A stretch of DNA of 23,978 nt from NCBI GenBank assembly GCA_002496475.1, contig DAJV01000076.1, positions 505 through 24,482 on the forward strand, given 5' to 3'. Positions 22,598 to 23,978 of this stretch are shown here, in pieces. The notes beneath the pieces are model-generated. The model was not told where the DNA came from. It searched no databases and saw only the letters and a program-made list of their open reading frames with translations. The stretch's first letter is position 1; every line of letters starts with the position of its first letter. Source of the DNA: Vulcanisaeta sp. UBA163 (GTDB lineage: Archaea > Thermoproteota > Thermoprotei > Thermoproteales > Thermocladiaceae). The position numbers were made by a program, and so were the translations under genes.

Positions 22598-23146
22598 TCA
22601 TGGAGGTATAATACCAAGCGGGGGTGGCACATTCAGTGATACCACAGCTCCAAGGATTAGGAATAACGCTCCATCAATAATAGCCAATAGACCAGAGATC
22701 CAGTGCCATCTAGCACTTGCCCTATAACCTGCTATTGCAGCTGTTAGGACCTGGAGTGCTAAGAATAGGAGCGCCAGGGATAGTAGTATTTGCCCAGTTA
22801 GGCCAGCGAGCACCATGACGAATAGGAAGTATATTCCAGAATAGAGTAGTACGTGGTTCATGGCGAATAGGTTGCTCTTGCCTATGGTTGCGGCTATGCC
22901 AATCATCCAGAGGATTGCATCGAAGACGGCAGTTGCGGCCGCGGATAAGGGATTACCTGCCATTACGTCGAATAATGTACCTATTAGTAGCATTATGCCA
23001 CCGCTTATGAAGACTATGCCTAGGTCTCTCGGTTCGTTTTTCTTTCCAAGGTTCATGTTTACGCCACCAACGGTTATTAACATGGCGCCACCCACTACAT
23101 AAACAAGGTCTGTTGCGGCTAAAGCCATAACAGATGCCGTACTCAT
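22598..23146 (-). CDS. Six-helix integral membrane protein, possible small-solute channel
   Basis: A 182-residue protein with six hydrophobic segments at ~11-29, 41-60, 68-88, 98-117, 119-139 and 148-170, almost no charge in the membrane part and a Pro-rich end. The size and six-helix pattern, GGAMLITVGG in helix 1, FISGGIMLLIG in helix 2 and LLAIIDGALFLILGA in the last helix resemble the AmiS/UreI amide-urea channel family as I recall it. The resemblance is weak. A short-chain acid or acetate transporter is the other option. Convergent with the amidohydrolase-like gene (30 nt gap), with a TTTAAA-type TATA ~29 nt before its ATG. Position in the acyl-CoA locus suggests solute passage. Confidence 0.65.
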   Translation of the reverse strand: MSTASVMALAATDLVYVVGGAMLITVGGVNMNLGKKNEPRDLGIVFISGGIMLLIGTLFDVMAGNPLSAAATAVFDAILWMIGIAATIGKSNLFAMNHVLLYSGIYFLFVMVLAGLTGQILLSLALLFLALQVLTAAIAGYRASARWHWISGLLAIIDGALFLILGAVVSLNVPPPLGIIPP

Positions 23147-23252
23147 ACAGAGTGAGAAATTATTACTGAGTTTAAAGTTTATGTTCTACTTTTTATATTT
23201 ATATTATTTATAATTGAATATAAGATATATACTTAATATTCATCCTCCATGG

Positions 23253-23263
23253 TAAAAAATTAA
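23253..23263 (+). promoter_or_regulatory. TATA-like box of the MFS transporter gene
   Basis: TAAAAAATTAA ~30 nt before the start at 23286/23289, fitting a leaderless message. Confidence 0.45.
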
Positions 23264-23288
23264 TGGGTTAATGCACATATCATGGGTG

Positions 23289-23978
23289 ATGAGAAAATCC
23301 ATAATAGTGATTATAATAATAGTAGCAAGGATAATATATAGTGCCTACTGGTTTTATCTGGCTCCGGCTTTACCAATAATGGGTACTGAGTTCAAGGTCA
23401 GCGAGACATTGCTGGGTCTTGTACCCTTTATTTTCATTGTAGGGGCAGCGTCATTTCAAATACCCGCTGGTATCATTGCCAGTTACCTTGGTAATGCAAG
23501 GACGGCAGGTCTGGGGTTATTAATAATGTCCTTAACGGGCGTATTAACACCCTTCAGTAATAATTTCCTTGAGGTACTAATCCTCAGGCTAATTGCCGGC
23601 GTTGGTGCTGCCCTCTTCTTCTCCACGGGCGCCTCTATTCTCTCTACAATATACCCAGAAAGGGTCGGCTCTCTCCTCGGTATTTACAATGCCGCCTTCG
23701 GCCTTGGCTCTGGGATAGGGTTGGCGTGGGGCGTTACATACGCGTTTCTCGGGTGGAGGGAATCAACGCTACTACTTAGTGCTGCCGGTATTCCAATGGC
23801 CTTGGCGGTATTCCTTGTTCAGGGAGGCTACACTCACGTGCCGCGCGTTAGGTTCAGTCGTGATGCGGTTGTGATTGGCGTGGCGACAAGCGGCTTCTGG
23901 GGAGCTTACTACGCCACTGGTAGTTTGTTACCCACATACGCAGTTTCCAGGGGCTTACCCCTGGGCTTGTCTTCATTA
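23289..23978 (+). CDS. MFS transporter, N-terminal part (cut by window edge)
   Basis: The frame is open to the end of the window: 230 codons from ATG 23289 (GTG 23286 is directly before it and in frame). It begins MMRKSIIVIIIIVARIIYSA and shows at least six hydrophobic segments. The loop after helix 2 (GIIASYLGNARTAGLG) sits at the MFS motif A position, RLIAGVGAALFFSTGA is typical of helix 4, and GIYNAAFGLGSGIGLAWG of helix 5. This is the N-terminal six-helix half plus the start of the linker and helix 7 (VIGVATSGFWGAYYATGSLL). The substrate is unknown; being next to acyl-CoA ligase and dehydrogenase genes suggests organic-acid uptake. Confidence 0.85.
   Translation, partial: MRKSIIVIIIIVARIIYSAYWFYLAPALPIMGTEFKVSETLLGLVPFIFIVGAASFQIPAGIIASYLGNARTAGLGLLIMSLTGVLTPFSNNFLEVLILRLIAGVGAALFFSTGASILSTIYPERVGSLLGIYNAAFGLGSGIGLAWGVTYAFLGWRESTLLLSAAGIPMALAVFLVQGGYTHVPRVRFSRDAVVIGVATSGFWGAYYATGSLLPTYAVSRGLPLGLSSL

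Overview
The window reads as chromosomal DNA of a hyperthermophilic crenarchaeon, most likely of the order Thermoproteales (Vulcanisaeta- or Caldivirga-like). The markers are archaeal: deoxyhypusine synthase, aIF5B, ribosomal protein eL24, a proteasome beta subunit, an archaeal FKBP-type isomerase, a relative of the crenarchaeal protein-lysine methyltransferase aKMT, and DUF131-like membrane proteins. Most transcription units start with an ATG or GTG about 25-32 nt after an AT-rich TATA-like box and lack a Shine-Dalgarno site, the usual crenarchaeal leaderless pattern. Internal genes of operons more often have GGTG-type ribosome sites. The genus is an inference from memory of such genomes.

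Layout. 1-463: 3' part of an unrecognised, possibly secreted protein. 843-3763: an operon-like run of a winged-helix-like protein, a membrane M48 metallopeptidase, a small unknown protein and an aKMT-like methyltransferase carrying an extra C-terminal winged-helix-like domain. 3808-7036: deoxyhypusine synthase, a very short type IV pilin-like protein overlapping a small coiled-coil protein, and CTP synthase. 7144-9042: a large secreted, C-terminally anchored surface protein, convergent with a PLP aminotransferase (9029-10156, minus). 10192-10796 (minus): two tandem DUF131-like small membrane proteins. 10879-12357: FKBP isomerase and proteasome beta. 12358-13090: a 0.73-kb stretch with only broken or tiny reading frames. 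13091-14559 (minus): endonuclease III, a Nudix hydrolase and eL24, divergent from aIF5B (14695-16491).

16904-23978 is the most unusual part, a probable acyl-CoA locus. It has a 4-hydroxybutyryl-CoA dehydratase-like protein and an acyl-CoA dehydrogenase on the minus strand, and divergently an AMP-forming acyl-CoA synthetase followed by an amidohydrolase-fold protein. A six-helix membrane protein and an MFS transporter cut by the window edge come next. A plausible reading is uptake and CoA activation of a carboxylic acid followed by oxidation and rearrangement of the thioester. Two members look altered at their active sites. The dehydratase-like protein has no cysteine at all, so it cannot bind the family's Cys-ligated [4Fe-4S] cluster. 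The amidohydrolase-like protein has lost several of the usual metal-binding residues.

I saw no tRNA, rRNA, CRISPR array, insertion sequence or origin.
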